From: Burkholderia sp. BCC0322
GTDB taxonomy: Bacteria > Pseudomonadota > Gammaproteobacteria > Burkholderiales > Burkholderiaceae
DNA length: 64,000 bases
Assembly: GCF_902833045.1 (NCBI RefSeq)
Contig: NZ_CADFDU010000012.1
Span: 169,959-233,958, forward strand
Reading direction: 5' to 3'
Every line of letters starts with the position of its first letter. The stretch's first letter is position 1. The notes below the pieces were generated by a model. That model worked only from the letters and a program-made list of their open reading frames with translations, ran no database searches and was not told the origin of the DNA. Shown in pieces: positions 63,952-64,000 of the stretch. The position numbers were made by a program, and so were the translations under genes.

Positions 63952-64000
63952 TTTTGGGCAGTTGGGCAATTCATTGGGCAAATTGGTAGGTTTTTGGCAA
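63910..64000. mobile_element. Left end of an integrated element (genomic island or prophage) inside msrA
   Basis: From 63910 the sequence has 36 G/C in 91 bases, far below the rest of the window. TTGGGCA is repeated at 63954, 63962 and 63974, a pattern like integrase arm-type sites. The junction lies in the msrA catalytic-motif codons, which would form the attachment core. The element itself lies outside the window, so type and integrase are unknown. Confidence 0.65.

Overview
The window is a GC-rich, densely packed chromosomal segment whose gene content and order point to a Burkholderia, most likely a member of the B. cepacia complex. Evidence includes a class IIB fructose-bisphosphate aldolase next to purC-purE-purK, a QseB/QseC-type two-component pair followed by htrA, an AmrAB-OprA/BpeAB-OprB-type RND efflux operon with its own TetR regulator, a kynurenine operon with an AsnC-type regulator, and a large polyol utilisation locus. 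No rRNA, tRNA or CRISPR array is visible, and nothing looks mobile until the last ~100 bases.

Layout. 1-5.9 kb: end of pyruvate kinase, aldolase, the purC/purE/purK cluster and a Sua5/TsaC tRNA-modification gene. 6-10 kb (minus): a GDSL lipase lipoprotein, a membrane fatty-acid hydroxylase/sterol desaturase family protein and a PBP4-type peptidase. 10.2-13.8 kb: response regulator, sensor kinase and periplasmic protease HtrA, with four phased TTAAG repeats in front of htrA. 13.9-17.5 kb: small conserved proteins, a GlxA-type regulator and a divergent cysteine hydrolase. 17.6-24.6 kb: TetR repressor and tripartite RND pump, separated by an AcrR-like palindrome. 25-30.5 kb: NCS2 nucleobase permease, an FGGY sugar kinase and the glutathione-dependent formaldehyde detoxification pair. 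30.7-33.8 kb (minus): zur-znuA-znuC-znuB zinc uptake operon with a palindromic candidate Zur box.

34-50 kb is a polyol regulon. An eight-gene plus-strand operon (polyol dehydrogenase, PfkB kinase, GatZ/KbaZ-family protein, four ABC transporter parts and a HAD phosphatase) and a minus-strand group (arabinitol/mannitol dehydrogenase, xylulokinase, SorC/DeoR-type regulator) lie at the two ends. Between them sit a LysR gene, a serine hydrolase and an MFS exporter. The promoters of the two polyol units carry almost the same promoter-operator module (same -35 position, same 17-nt spacer, same -10 GATCAT inside the first half-site, same half-site spacing). One regulator probably controls both. The enzymes predict uptake of several polyols, oxidation to ketoses (fructose, tagatose, xylulose), then phosphorylation and entry into glycolysis or the pentose phosphate pathway.

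50-56.8 kb looks like a mandelate/benzoylformate module: LysR regulator, benzoylformate decarboxylase, benzaldehyde-type dehydrogenase, a ketopantoate-reductase-family enzyme that may be a D-mandelate dehydrogenase, and an aromatic acid:H+ symporter translationally coupled to a 27-codon small frame. 56.8-60.4 kb is kynA-kynU-kynB with divergent kynR. 60.4-63.3 kb holds a flavin reductase and a methanethiol-oxidase (SBP56) gene overlapping a small membrane-protein gene. At 63.86 kb msrA starts but is cut right after its catalytic GCFWC motif; AT-rich sequence with TTGGGCA repeats follows, which looks like the left end of an integrated genomic island or prophage that continues beyond the window.
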